In this document: positions 34,822 through 45,142 of the stretch, piece by piece
Layout of the letters: each line of letters opens with the position of its first letter
Numbering within the stretch: position 1 is the first letter of the stretch
Program-made: the position numbers and the translations under genes
Origin: Fundidesulfovibrio putealis DSM 16056
GTDB lineage: Bacteria; Desulfobacterota; Desulfovibrionia; Desulfovibrionales; Desulfovibrionaceae
NCBI RefSeq assembly: GCF_000429325.1
Contig: NZ_AUBQ01000004.1
Coordinates: forward strand, 186,001-250,000
Length of the DNA stretch: 64,000 nt
Direction: 5' to 3'
The notes under the pieces: model-generated
The model's database searches: none
What the model was told of the DNA's origin: nothing
Seen by the model: only the letters and a program-made list of their open reading frames with translations

Positions 34822-34850
34822 TTGACAAACCCTGGCGTCCCTCGTATCGG
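34822..34850 (+). promoter_or_regulatory. sigma-70-like promoter for ugd
   Basis: -35 TTGACA (34822-34827) matches consensus, 17-base spacer, -10 TATCGG (34845-34850), which is weak. It lies 56 bases before the ugd start. Confidence 0.45.
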
Positions 34851-34905
34851 GTGCTGCCTCTTGCGTGAGGCCTTAACCTCTACAGAAAATCATGGAGATG
34901 CGCGG

Positions 34906-36243
34906 ATGAACCTGTGCATTGTTGGAACTGGCTATGTCGGTCTGGTGAGCGCCGCCTGTTTTGCGGAAATGGGCAACGATGTCTGCTGCGTGGACATCAA
35001 CCCCAAGGTTGTCGAAAACCTGCGCAACGGAAAAGTTCACATCTACGAGCCCGGCCTTGACGAGATCGTCAAGCGCAACACCGAACAGGGCCGCCTGAAG
35101 TTCACCACTTCCATCAAGGAAGGCATGGAAGGCGCGCTGTTCGTGTTCGTGTGCGTGGGCACCCCCTCCAAGGCTGACGGCTCCTGCGACCTGAGCTTCG
35201 TGTATCAGGTCGGCAAGGAAATCGGCCAGAACATGACCGATTACAAGATCGTGGTCGACAAATCCACCGTGCCCGTCGGCACCGCCGACAAGATGCGCGC
35301 CATCATCGGCGAAGAGCTGAAGGCCCGTGGCCTCGCCATTGAATATGACGTTGTCTCCAACCCCGAGTTCCTGAAGGAAGGCGACGCGGTCAGCGACTTC
35401 CTCAAGCCCGACCGCGTGGTCGTGGGCACCGAGAACGTCCGCACCGCAGAACTGCTGAAGGCCCTGTACGGACCCTTCGCCCGCAGCCGCGACAAGGTCA
35501 TCGTCATGGGCGTGCGTTCCGCCGAGATGACCAAGTATGCCGCCAACTGCATGCTGGCCACCAAGATCTCCTTCATCAACGAGATCTCCAACATCTGCGA
35601 GCGCGTGGGCGCCGACGTGCGTGACGTGCGCATGGGCATCGGCTCCGACAGCCGCATCGGCTATCAGTTCATCTACCCCGGCATGGGCTACGGCGGCTCC
35701 TGCTTCCCCAAGGACGTGAAGGCGCTGATCGACACGTCGCGTCAGTACGAGTTCGAGCCGCAGCTCTTGGCCTCAGTCGACGAGGTCAACAATCGCCAGA
35801 AGCACGTGCTGTCGCGCAAGGTGCTGAACTACTTCGAACCCCAGGGCGGCGTGAAGGGCAAGACCCTGGCCATCTGGGGCCTGGCGTTCAAGGCCAACAC
35901 CGACGACGTGCGCGAGGCCGCCGCGTTCGAACTGATTCGCGACCTCACCGCCCAGGGCATGAAGATCCGCTGCTTCGACCCCGTTGCCGGACCCAACACC
36001 CGTAAGGAGTTTGAGGGCAACGAACTGGTCGAGGTGGTCGACGAGCAGTACGCCGCGCTGGAAGGCGCGAGCGCCCTGGCTCTGGTCACCGAGTGGAACC
36101 AGTTCCGCAACCCGGACTTCGACCGCATCAAGAAGTCCCTGACCGCGCCCCTGATCTTCGACGGCCGCAACCTGTACTCGCCCTCCTTCATGGGCGAGAT
36201 GGGCTTTGCCTACTTCTGCATCGGCCGCAAGGATCCCAAATAA
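34906..36243 (+). CDS. ugd: UDP-glucose 6-dehydrogenase
   Basis: Oxidises UDP-glucose to UDP-glucuronate with NAD, supplying uronic acid for surface polysaccharide. The 445-residue protein has the Rossmann start VGTGYVGLVSAACFAEMG, the conserved substrate motif with catalytic cysteine GYGGSCFPKD, and the central and C-terminal UDP-binding domains. The ATG at 34906 was chosen over a long upstream extension that overlaps pdxJ. Codon use is markedly C-ending, as in a highly expressed gene. A strong terminator follows. Confidence 0.97.
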   Translation: MNLCIVGTGYVGLVSAACFAEMGNDVCCVDINPKVVENLRNGKVHIYEPGLDEIVKRNTEQGRLKFTTSIKEGMEGALFVFVCVGTPSKADGSCDLSFVYQVGKEIGQNMTDYKIVVDKSTVPVGTADKMRAIIGEELKARGLAIEYDVVSNPEFLKEGDAVSDFLKPDRVVVGTENVRTAELLKALYGPFARSRDKVIVMGVRSAEMTKYAANCMLATKISFINEISNICERVGADVRDVRMGIGSDSRIGYQFIYPGMGYGGSCFPKDVKALIDTSRQYEFEPQLLASVDEVNNRQKHVLSRKVLNYFEPQGGVKGKTLAIWGLAFKANTDDVREAAAFELIRDLTAQGMKIRCFDPVAGPNTRKEFEGNELVEVVDEQYAALEGASALALVTEWNQFRNPDFDRIKKSLTAPLIFDGRNLYSPSFMGEMGFAYFCIGRKDPK

Positions 36244-36292
36244 CGCCTGAGCGCCGGAACTGCACTCCGGCCTGAGCATCGGTTCGCAATGA

Positions 36293-36327
36293 GCGGCCCG
36301 CCGGATATCCGGCGGGCCGCATTTTTT
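36293..36327 (+). terminator. intrinsic terminator after ugd
   Basis: A 12-bp perfect stem (36293-36304 with 36309-36320), loop ATAT, followed by A then T6. Confidence 0.94.
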
Positions 36328-36467
36328 GTTGCGCGCCGCATCACGATTTGCGAAACGCAGTGGAGGGAAACCCCCCTTTTTTTCAAAACCGGTCGTGTTG
36401 ATAGCTTTTGGATCAGACCTGTGCCAAGAATGGCCTCTTCGTAAGAAAGGAACTCTGGAGGATGAGC

Positions 36468-36833
36468 ATGGCGCCCAACAAACGCAAACGCAGTCGTGTC
36501 AATACTGAAATCGACGCCATGTTGTCCTGCGGGGGGATCACCAAGTACGCAGTCAAGGTGAAGAACTTGAGCCTTAAAGGCATGCTCTGCGAATACGAAC
36601 CCCAGATTTGCTGCCTGAAGGAATGCTCAGTCACCATAGCGCTCAGCCCCGCTGTGAGTTTCCGCATCGAAGCCCGCATGGTCCGCAATGACGAGCGCGG
36701 TCTTGCCCTGGATTTCGAGGGCATGGACGAGAACGCCTTCTTCCATCTGCGAAATCTCGTACGGTTTCACTCCATGGACCCCGACGCCATCGACAAGGAA
36801 CTCTCCATTCCCGCCTTCAATGCCAAGACGTGA
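36468..36833 (+). CDS. single-domain PilZ protein
   Basis: Small cytoplasmic c-di-GMP receptor of 121 residues, a PilZ domain alone. It has the RxxxR motif (RKRSR, about residues 5-9) and the NLSLKG motif at about 38-43, both needed for c-di-GMP binding. The start at 36468 follows GGAGG by 6 bases; the ATG at 36462 would sit directly on that site. It stands alone between ugd and a membrane protein on the opposite strand. The target process is unknown; proximity to ugd allows a link to exopolysaccharide. Confidence 0.82.
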   Translation: MAPNKRKRSRVNTEIDAMLSCGGITKYAVKVKNLSLKGMLCEYEPQICCLKECSVTIALSPAVSFRIEARMVRNDERGLALDFEGMDENAFFHLRNLVRFHSMDPDAIDKELSIPAFNAKT

Positions 36834-36885
36834 TGCTGGCGAGGCCAAGCGCTATCTGCTCGCTGAGCATCTTTGATCGGAGTCA

Positions 36886-36924
36886 GCCTCCGGCGGCCAA
36901 AGGGGTGAGCCCCTTTGGAATCCC
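36886..36924. repeat. 39-base hairpin repeat, copy 1
   Basis: GCCTCCGGCGGCCAAAGGGG, then TGAG, then CCCCTTTGGAATCCC: the central CCAAAGGGG/CCCCTTTGG forms a 9-bp stem with loop TGAG. A second copy is at 57448-57486. It lies in an intergenic gap between two convergent genes (36833 and 36993). Confidence 0.85.
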
Positions 36925-36992
36925 TTACCGCTTCGCGCCATTTCCCGGATAGCCCGGTGGAGGGAGTGGATGTCTTGGCGGGGGACGCCCCA

Positions 36993-39083
36993 CTAGTCGC
37001 TTTTAGGTGGCTGGGTCTGCTGAAATCGCACTGAAGTGAAAATGACGCTCACTTCGGGGAAAGCCGGAGAGAAAGCGCCCCCGTAGCTGGTGAAGGACTT
37101 GTCCGCCACGAACTCGTAGCGCGTGTTTTTTGACGGGGCCAGGGTCATCCTGGTGGGCGTTCCCGAAAAAGACATCTTGCCGGAACTCTTTCCATCCACT
37201 GAAATTCGGACATCCAGCGGCACGAAGCTGACCCCTTCCAGGGTCAGGCTCTCGCCCGCGCGCAGGGTCAATGCTCCCGTGCGTCCCATCCAGAGTTCGT
37301 TGTTGCCCTGCTGCGTAAAACCCGTCGCGCCAACTGCCCAGGCCAGGGCTTCCTTCTCGCCCGATCTCGCGAACTGCGCCAGGAGTTCGGAGCGGGCCGT
37401 CTCCCGGTTTTCAGGAACGGGGAGACAGACGCTGCCGGGCAGGGACGCATCCGCTGAACCCGGCCCGGCCAGCACCAGCCCCGAGAAGAGCGAAACGTCC
37501 GAGGCGGTATGGTTGTACAGCATCCAGCGGCGAAGCTCGGTGCAGCCGGAGTCCCAGTAAAAGCCGTAGCCGCGTGGAAACCAGCTGGAATAGGCGTTCA
37601 CCACAGGGCGCTCCAGGTCCTGCGCCGCCAGCATCGCCGCCACGGTAATGCGGCAGTTGGCTTGCGCGTCCTGCGCAGAGGGAAGATAAGCCAACGCGCC
37701 CCCCTGACCCGTGCGGGCAATGGCGGCCTGCATCTCGCCGCGCACCAGCGCCACCTCGCGTTGGCGCTCGGCCTTGTCGTAGCCGTAATGGGCCAGCAGG
37801 GTGTTGTGCTGGTCCAGGACAGCCAGCAGACAGAGGCACCCGAAAGCCGCGTTGCGGAGCAGGTCGGTGCGAACCCTGTCCAGTATGTACGTCGCCGCCC
37901 AGAGCAGCGCCAGAATCACCAGGAAGGATTCGATGAGCACCACTCGGGTCAGCGCGCGCATGGATTGGAAGGCCGGGAGCAGCTGAATGTACTTGAACAG
38001 GCTGAAATCGTCCACGCGAAGGGTCAACGCCGCCAGCAGCAATGCAGTCAGCAGGACGGCGGCAACGCGCTTGTCCAGGCGCTTGCGGATCAAGGCCGCG
38101 CAGCAGACCGCCATGCCCAGCCAGGGCAGAAGCCCCAGGTGCATGACGTTGTTGAAGGAACGCACCTGTGACGGGTCGCTGGTCCAGCCCCAGAGGAAAT
38201 TTCCGGGGCTCGCCCGGAACAGGTCGGCCAGGGTGGGCAGTTGCGGGGCCACGTCCGTCCAGAACCGCTTCAGGCCGTTGGCCTGCGATGTTTCCAGATA
38301 GGGGAGCACCAGCGGCAGGAGCGCCAGGGTCGATCCCCCCAGCCAAAAGCCCATTGCCAGCAGATTTGAGCCCTTGCAGCAGCTGTCGGCGCGTCCGAAC
38401 CCGGCGATGCCCCGGTGCGTGGCCAGCCAGGACACGCCGAGCAGAAACAGTGCGAGCACCAGAAACGAGCCCAGGTAGAACGCGCCGTAAAATTGCAGGA
38501 CCACGGCGGCGCACATGCCCGCAAAGGCCTTCGTCGAGCCCGTTTCTGCCCAGAGGATGAAGCCGCATACCGCCAGGGGGATGGGGAACAGGTGGAGCAG
38601 GGCGGGATGCGTCACCTCTTCCAGCACGGGCGACAGGAACGCGAAGAGGTACGCCCCCAGCGCCGCCAGTCCGGGGGGTTGCTTCAGGCGGGCCAAGGCC
38701 CATCTGGCGCACATGAAATTCAATACGAACAGCGACAGGAACCAGAGCTGGTATGCGGTTTCCCGGTCGGCCCCGGCCAGCCGGAAGAACGAGTAGACCG
38801 GCAGCGTGGACAGGAAATTGTCCGAGAGGGTGATGGACCCCTTGAAAGGATAGAGAAACGGCGCGTCCAGGTAGGATGCTTCATGGCCGCTGAGCCAACG
38901 GAATCCGTGTTCGAGGACAACGCTGGAAAAGCCGGAATCGCAGGCCTCGCCGGGCATGCGCTCGAAGGCGGGGCCGAGTATCGTCAGCGGCGCAAGCCAC
39001 AGCCCGAGCGCCAGAAAACACGCCGGGACGAGCACTCGCCAGACTGGATGGAAACGGTCGCAAAGGGGAGGGGAGAAGGACAT
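36993..39083 (-). CDS. large multipass membrane protein, GT-C-like
   Basis: 696 residues with about a dozen predicted membrane segments in the first 400 residues and a soluble C-terminal region of about 250 residues that ends in beta-rich sequence. The layout resembles GT-C glycosyltransferases (YfhO/ArnT-type), but no catalytic motif is clear enough to name one. It is encoded next to a hybrid kinase and 2.7 kb from ugd. I suggest a cell-surface glycan role with low confidence. Confidence 0.65.
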   Translation of the reverse strand: MSFSPPLCDRFHPVWRVLVPACFLALGLWLAPLTILGPAFERMPGEACDSGFSSVVLEHGFRWLSGHEASYLDAPFLYPFKGSITLSDNFLSTLPVYSFFRLAGADRETAYQLWFLSLFVLNFMCARWALARLKQPPGLAALGAYLFAFLSPVLEEVTHPALLHLFPIPLAVCGFILWAETGSTKAFAGMCAAVVLQFYGAFYLGSFLVLALFLLGVSWLATHRGIAGFGRADSCCKGSNLLAMGFWLGGSTLALLPLVLPYLETSQANGLKRFWTDVAPQLPTLADLFRASPGNFLWGWTSDPSQVRSFNNVMHLGLLPWLGMAVCCAALIRKRLDKRVAAVLLTALLLAALTLRVDDFSLFKYIQLLPAFQSMRALTRVVLIESFLVILALLWAATYILDRVRTDLLRNAAFGCLCLLAVLDQHNTLLAHYGYDKAERQREVALVRGEMQAAIARTGQGGALAYLPSAQDAQANCRITVAAMLAAQDLERPVVNAYSSWFPRGYGFYWDSGCTELRRWMLYNHTASDVSLFSGLVLAGPGSADASLPGSVCLPVPENRETARSELLAQFARSGEKEALAWAVGATGFTQQGNNELWMGRTGALTLRAGESLTLEGVSFVPLDVRISVDGKSSGKMSFSGTPTRMTLAPSKNTRYEFVADKSFTSYGGAFSPAFPEVSVIFTSVRFQQTQPPKSD

Positions 39084-39099
39084 CGGGTACGGGCGCGGT

Positions 39100-41397
<2,298 letters not shown>

Positions 41398-41440
41398 CAC
41401 TGGCTGGGTCAGTATCAGCTTTGGGCGCTCTTGCAAACTT

Positions 41441-42871
41441 TTAACCTTTGACGCAGGCCAGGGGCTTTAATCTGGCAACCCTGGAAGCGAGCCCGGCTCC
41501 CACTGCGGAGTCCACCACGGAGTCGATGTCCTTGTATGCGCCGGGGGCTTCCTCGCCCACGCCCTTCAGCCCGTGCGCGCGAACAAGCACGCCCTGGGCG
41601 GCCAGGGATTCCAGCACGTCACGCCCTTTGAAGCGCTTCAGGGCCTGGGAGCGCGAGAGGCTCCGGCCCGCCCCGTGGCAGGCAGACCCGAAAGACCGCT
41701 CCAGCGAGGCGTCCGCCCCTGCGAGCACATAGGACGCCGTGCCCATGCTGCCGCCCACCAGCATGGGCTGGCCGGTTCCCGTGAGCCAGCCCGGAAGCTC
41801 CGGGTGGTTCGGCCCCCAGGCGCGCGTGGCGCCCTTGCGGTGGACAAAGAGCGTGCGTGGTTTGCCGTCCACCAGATGCCTCTCCTGCTTGCAGGTGTTG
41901 TGGGAGACGTCGAACAGCAGGCGCGCCCAGGTTCCGGGGAAAAAATCAGACAACACCTCCCGCACCAGATGCGTCAGCACCTGCCGGTTGGCCAGGGCGC
42001 AGTTCATTCCCGCTCGCATGGCCGCCAGGTATTCCCGGCCAAGGGGCGAATCGATGGGCGCGCAGGCCAGTTCGGGGTCTGGAAGGTTGAGTCCGTGCCT
42101 GGGGGCCTCGCGCAGCATCCGTTCCAGGTAGTCCGTGGCGATCTGGTGGCCGAGCCCGCGCGAGCCGCAATGGATGCTCACCACCACCTCGTCCACTGCC
42201 AGTCCGTAGACCCGGGCTGCGGCCTGGTCGTAGATTTTTTCGACCCGCTGCACTTCCAGATAGTGGTTGCCGGACCCTAACGTGCCGGTCTGGTCCTTCT
42301 GGCGGGCCTTTGCCTTTTCCGACACAAGTTCCGGGTCTGCCCCGGCGATACGCCCATGGTCCTCGATGCGCTCAAGGTCGGCAGTTTCCCCGTATCCCTG
42401 CTTCACGGCCCAGGCCGCGCCGCCCGTGAGCATGGCGTCCATGGATTTTCCCGTGAGCCGAAGCGCACCGGTTTCGCCCACCCCGGCGGGGATGGCCGAG
42501 AACAGCCTGTCCGCCAGCTGATCGAGAACAGGGCGGACCTCGTCGACATGCAGGCGCGTGGTCAGACTGCGCACCCCGCAGGAGATGTCGTACCCAACGC
42601 CTCCGGCGGAGACGACCCCGCCCAGCGACGAATCGAACGCGGCCACTCCGCCTATGGGGAAGCCGTACCCGTGGTGCGCGTCCGGCATGACGCAGGCCGC
42701 GCGGACGATCCCCGGCAGGCAGGCCACGTTGGCGATCTGGCGCAGAACGGCGGCGTCCATGGCGCGAATTAGTTCCCTGGAGCCTGTCAGCTCCGCCGGA
42801 ACCCGCATGCTCCCGTGTGCGGGCAGTCGCCACTGCCAAGGGCCGAGCGGTTCGAGCTGGTCGATTTCCAT
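41441..42871 (-). CDS. rtcB: RNA-splicing ligase RtcB
   Basis: GTP- and Mn-dependent ligase that joins RNA 2',3'-cyclic-phosphate or 3'-phosphate ends to 5'-OH ends. The 476-residue protein has the metal ligand Cys98 in GGVGYDISCGVRS, the PDAHHGYGFPIGG motif, GSGNHYLEVQ and the guanylylated histidine in GSACHGAGRSLSR (near residue 390). A short form of the family is fitted by ATG 42871; GTG 42886 is an alternative. No archease gene adjoins it. The nearby lipoprotein is divergent. Confidence 0.95.
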   Translation of the reverse strand: MEIDQLEPLGPWQWRLPAHGSMRVPAELTGSRELIRAMDAAVLRQIANVACLPGIVRAACVMPDAHHGYGFPIGGVAAFDSSLGGVVSAGGVGYDISCGVRSLTTRLHVDEVRPVLDQLADRLFSAIPAGVGETGALRLTGKSMDAMLTGGAAWAVKQGYGETADLERIEDHGRIAGADPELVSEKAKARQKDQTGTLGSGNHYLEVQRVEKIYDQAAARVYGLAVDEVVVSIHCGSRGLGHQIATDYLERMLREAPRHGLNLPDPELACAPIDSPLGREYLAAMRAGMNCALANRQVLTHLVREVLSDFFPGTWARLLFDVSHNTCKQERHLVDGKPRTLFVHRKGATRAWGPNHPELPGWLTGTGQPMLVGGSMGTASYVLAGADASLERSFGSACHGAGRSLSRSQALKRFKGRDVLESLAAQGVLVRAHGLKGVGEEAPGAYKDIDSVVDSAVGAGLASRVARLKPLACVKG

Positions 42872-42950
42872 GCCCGCAGCATACACGTTCCCGCGCCTCT
42901 TGACAAAAGGAGGCGGGCGGGCGCATTGGCCCTATCCCGAGGAGATCATC

Positions 42951-43934
42951 ATGATGCGCACTCTCATAGCCGTTCTCACGTGTCTGTTTCTCAGCGCCTG
43001 CGCAGGTTCCATGCCCCTGGTGGGCGATGGCGACGATACGCTTTCCGCCCCTGACGAGTCCTTCAGCCTGAAGCTGCCAGCTGGGTGGACCATCAAACAG
43101 AGGGGTGCGGGAACGGCGGGCGAGGGGGGACGGGTGTCCGTGCTGGCCCACAAGGACGCCGCCGCCACCGGCAAGGGGTATCCCACCGTGATGGTGCGCG
43201 AGATAACCGAACCGACCCCGCAGGGCGTCTTGGACCTCATGGCCAAAGACAAGGGGCTGGAATACTCCGAACTGTGGAACGTGAGTCCGGAGAAGTATCA
43301 GTTGAAGCAGGCGCTGCTGGACAAGTCATCCCAGGTGCTTTCCTACTGGCTGGTGCCGCGCGACGGTCAGGGCCTGGAATACTACGCGGCGGTGGTGCTC
43401 ACGCATGCAGGCAGGATGGAGATCATCGGAGTGGCCCAGGCCGGGACTGTCCCGACCTATATGAAGGATTTCAACGCCATGTTCACCTCGTTGAACATCG
43501 GCGAGAAGGCTCGTTTCAAGCAGGGAGCAGCCGGGGACGCCACGGCGTACCTGAAGCGGACCTATGCCCGCGCCCTGACGCGCGAACGCGACGCCCTGGC
43601 CCGGCAGGCTGCGGAGACGGCGGCCTGGGCCAAGGCCGGGACCGGGCTTTCCGCCCAGGAGCAGGGATTTCTGGCCAACGCCTATGTGCGGGCCGTCAGT
43701 TCCGCGCAGCAGTACTGCGCGGAGCTCATTAAAACCGTGGAAGCGCATCGGGGCAACGAAACCGTGGCGACCATGCAGCGCCTGACCGAGCGCCTGGACG
43801 AGGCGGCCAACGCGCTGGACACCATCCAGCTGAACATCCGCGAGGTTCAGGCCAGAAGCTCAGTGGAAAAGAGCGCGGTGAGGGCGCACCGCATGGCCAC
43901 GCTCGGGCGAGAGGCGCTGAAGCTGTCGCTTTAG
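42951..43934 (+). CDS. lipoprotein of unknown function
   Basis: 327-residue secreted lipoprotein with a signal peptide and lipobox LSAC (cysteine about residue 17). The N-terminal half holds a segment DESFSLKLPAGWTIKQ of the PsbP/DcrB-like type, found in proteins with a single beta-sandwich domain; the C-terminal 150 residues are long helices likely to coil. The start follows GGAG by 6 bases. Divergent from rtcB. Confidence 0.7.
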   Translation: MMRTLIAVLTCLFLSACAGSMPLVGDGDDTLSAPDESFSLKLPAGWTIKQRGAGTAGEGGRVSVLAHKDAAATGKGYPTVMVREITEPTPQGVLDLMAKDKGLEYSELWNVSPEKYQLKQALLDKSSQVLSYWLVPRDGQGLEYYAAVVLTHAGRMEIIGVAQAGTVPTYMKDFNAMFTSLNIGEKARFKQGAAGDATAYLKRTYARALTRERDALARQAAETAAWAKAGTGLSAQEQGFLANAYVRAVSSAQQYCAELIKTVEAHRGNETVATMQRLTERLDEAANALDTIQLNIREVQARSSVEKSAVRAHRMATLGREALKLSL

Positions 43935-43959
43935 CCGCAGCGCTGCAAAAAAAAAAATC

Positions 43960-43994
43960 AGGCCCCGGAATGCTGTCGCATCCGGGGCCTTTTG
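43960..43994 (+). terminator. intrinsic terminator after the lipoprotein gene
   Basis: A 10-bp stem (43960-43969 with 43981-43990), 11-base loop, then TTTGTTGTT; a run of 11 A residues lies just before the stem. Confidence 0.85.
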
Positions 43995-44153
43995 TTGTTC
44001 GTCGGATAATCCCTGGAGCCACGGGCTGGCTTTCACGTTTGGGATCGTAGAAAATCACTTCACATGCTGAATGGGCGTTTTGTCCGTCTCAGTCATAGCG
44101 ACGGCAGCCGCCTCCCAGTGTCTGACGGGGAAGCGGCAGGAGGCCAACCCGCT

Positions 44154-44471
44154 CTAAGCTTCCTGGCGGTTCCTCCGGGCTCTGCGGCCCATGTAGGCCA
44201 GTCCGGCTGCGCCCAATCCCACAAGGAGGATGGTCCCCGGTTCGGGGGTGGCCGCGCGGGGGATATTACCCTCAAAAGGTTTGTCGTTCACCTGTACCGA
44301 GCTGTACCAGTTGCCCACCACGACCTGTCCGTTGATGACTCCCCACTGGTGCTGGACCGATGCCAGCGGAGCCAGGAGCGAGCCGTATATTCCGGAACTC
44401 AGGGTTATGCTGGTCGCATCCGGGAGGTTGAACAGGATGCGGTCCGCTGCGGCGCTGAAGTTGGCGTAGTG
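44154..44471 (-). pseudogene. remnant of a choice-of-anchor A / PEP-CTERM surface protein
   Basis: Minus strand, frame from 44471 to the stop at 44156-44154 (105 residues). It reads ILFNLPDATSITLSSGIYGSLLAP then NDKPFEGNIPRAATPEPGT and ends in a hydrophobic stretch plus RRARRNRQEA: the first part resembles the choice-of-anchor A domain and the end is a textbook PEP-CTERM sorting signal (PEP motif, hydrophobic segment, basic tail). A TAA (44474-44472) precedes it in frame, and no start codon or N-terminal part exists upstream, where an adenine deaminase relic begins. So it is the 3' end of a lost gene. No exosortase gene is in the window. Confidence 0.75.
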
Positions 44472-44542
44472 TTAAGGCGTGGGGTTGCAAGTGAGCCAAG
44501 GCATTGACGGAGGATCACGAATGAGCAAGCCGCAGATGTCTA

Positions 44543-44633
44543 GGCGATGAAGTAGGCGTTCAGCTCCTTGCCGTGAACCAGGCCGGGACATGGCTGTCGA
44601 TCTCGGCGCTGCCGCAGGCCGCGATTTTACCCA
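44543..44633 (-). pseudogene. adenine deaminase gene fragment
   Basis: About 91 bases match 46226-46314 inside the intact ade gene, roughly 85-90 % identical by eye with a 2-base indel. On the minus strand it reads KIAACGSAEIDSHVP then, after a frameshift, LVHGKELNAYFIA and a stop, against KIAACGCAVIDGHAPLVHGKELNAYIIAG in ade. The flanks do not match ade. It is a decayed duplicate or a recombination scar, 0.5 kb beyond the stop of the intact gene. Confidence 0.8.
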
Positions 44634-44636
44634 TAT

Positions 44637-44895
44637 GAAAGGTGTCCTTGGGGAACGCGTCACTCTGGCCATGATGAAAATATGCGTGAACGGGTTGATG
44701 ATTTGCCATCCATGAGGACAAGAGTTCCAGCTTGAATTCAGTGGATGCCAGCATGCTGGCCAGGCCGCCTGTCGAGGCGCGAGTTTCTGCGTGGTCGTCA
44801 GAATATGAAACGCTCAGGGAGACTTCGTCTCGCAGTGGAAGGGGATTGAGAGACGGCAACGTCCGGAGTCGGGCTTCGTAGCCGGTTTTTATCAA
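44637..44895 (-). other. doubtful open frame, 44-45 kb graveyard
   Basis: A frame from TTG 44895 runs through the ade fragment to 44560. The first 85 residues (MIKTGYEARLRTLPSLNPLP... ) match no family I know, have no good ribosome binding site and adjoin two relics, so it is likely debris rather than a gene. The rest of 43995-45010 holds no convincing gene; 44900-44980 is A/T-rich. Confidence 0.35.
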
Positions 44896-45010
44896 CCATC
44901 TGGAATCATGAACAAACGCCCTCTCCGGGTGTCTTTATCATTGTCTCATAATGTAAATTATGTAAACTTTAAGAACGGGCGAAGGGTACCGGCGGGGCGG
45001 CCCGGGGCAG

Positions 45011-45057
45011 ATAAAAAAGACGCTGCCAGACGCGTTCTGTTCGCGTCTGGCAGCGTC
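45011..45057 (-). terminator. intrinsic terminator after adenine deaminase
   Basis: A 16-bp perfect stem (45019-45034 with 45042-45057), 7-base loop, then a T6 run on the minus strand (complement of 45013-45018). It lies 86 bases beyond the ade stop and is the strongest hairpin in the window. Confidence 0.94.
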
Positions 45058-45142
45058 CCGGTTCATTTTCGGGGTCGAAAGCCTTGTGGCTTGTCTGGAA
45101 TCAAAACTCCCGGCAAAGGCCTTCAGCAGGCTTCGAAAACAC

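Noticed and set aside
44064-44507. 147-residue plus-strand open frame in the 44-kb gap
   Set aside because: It lies opposite the choice-of-anchor/PEP-CTERM remnant, has no start signal and no recognisable character.
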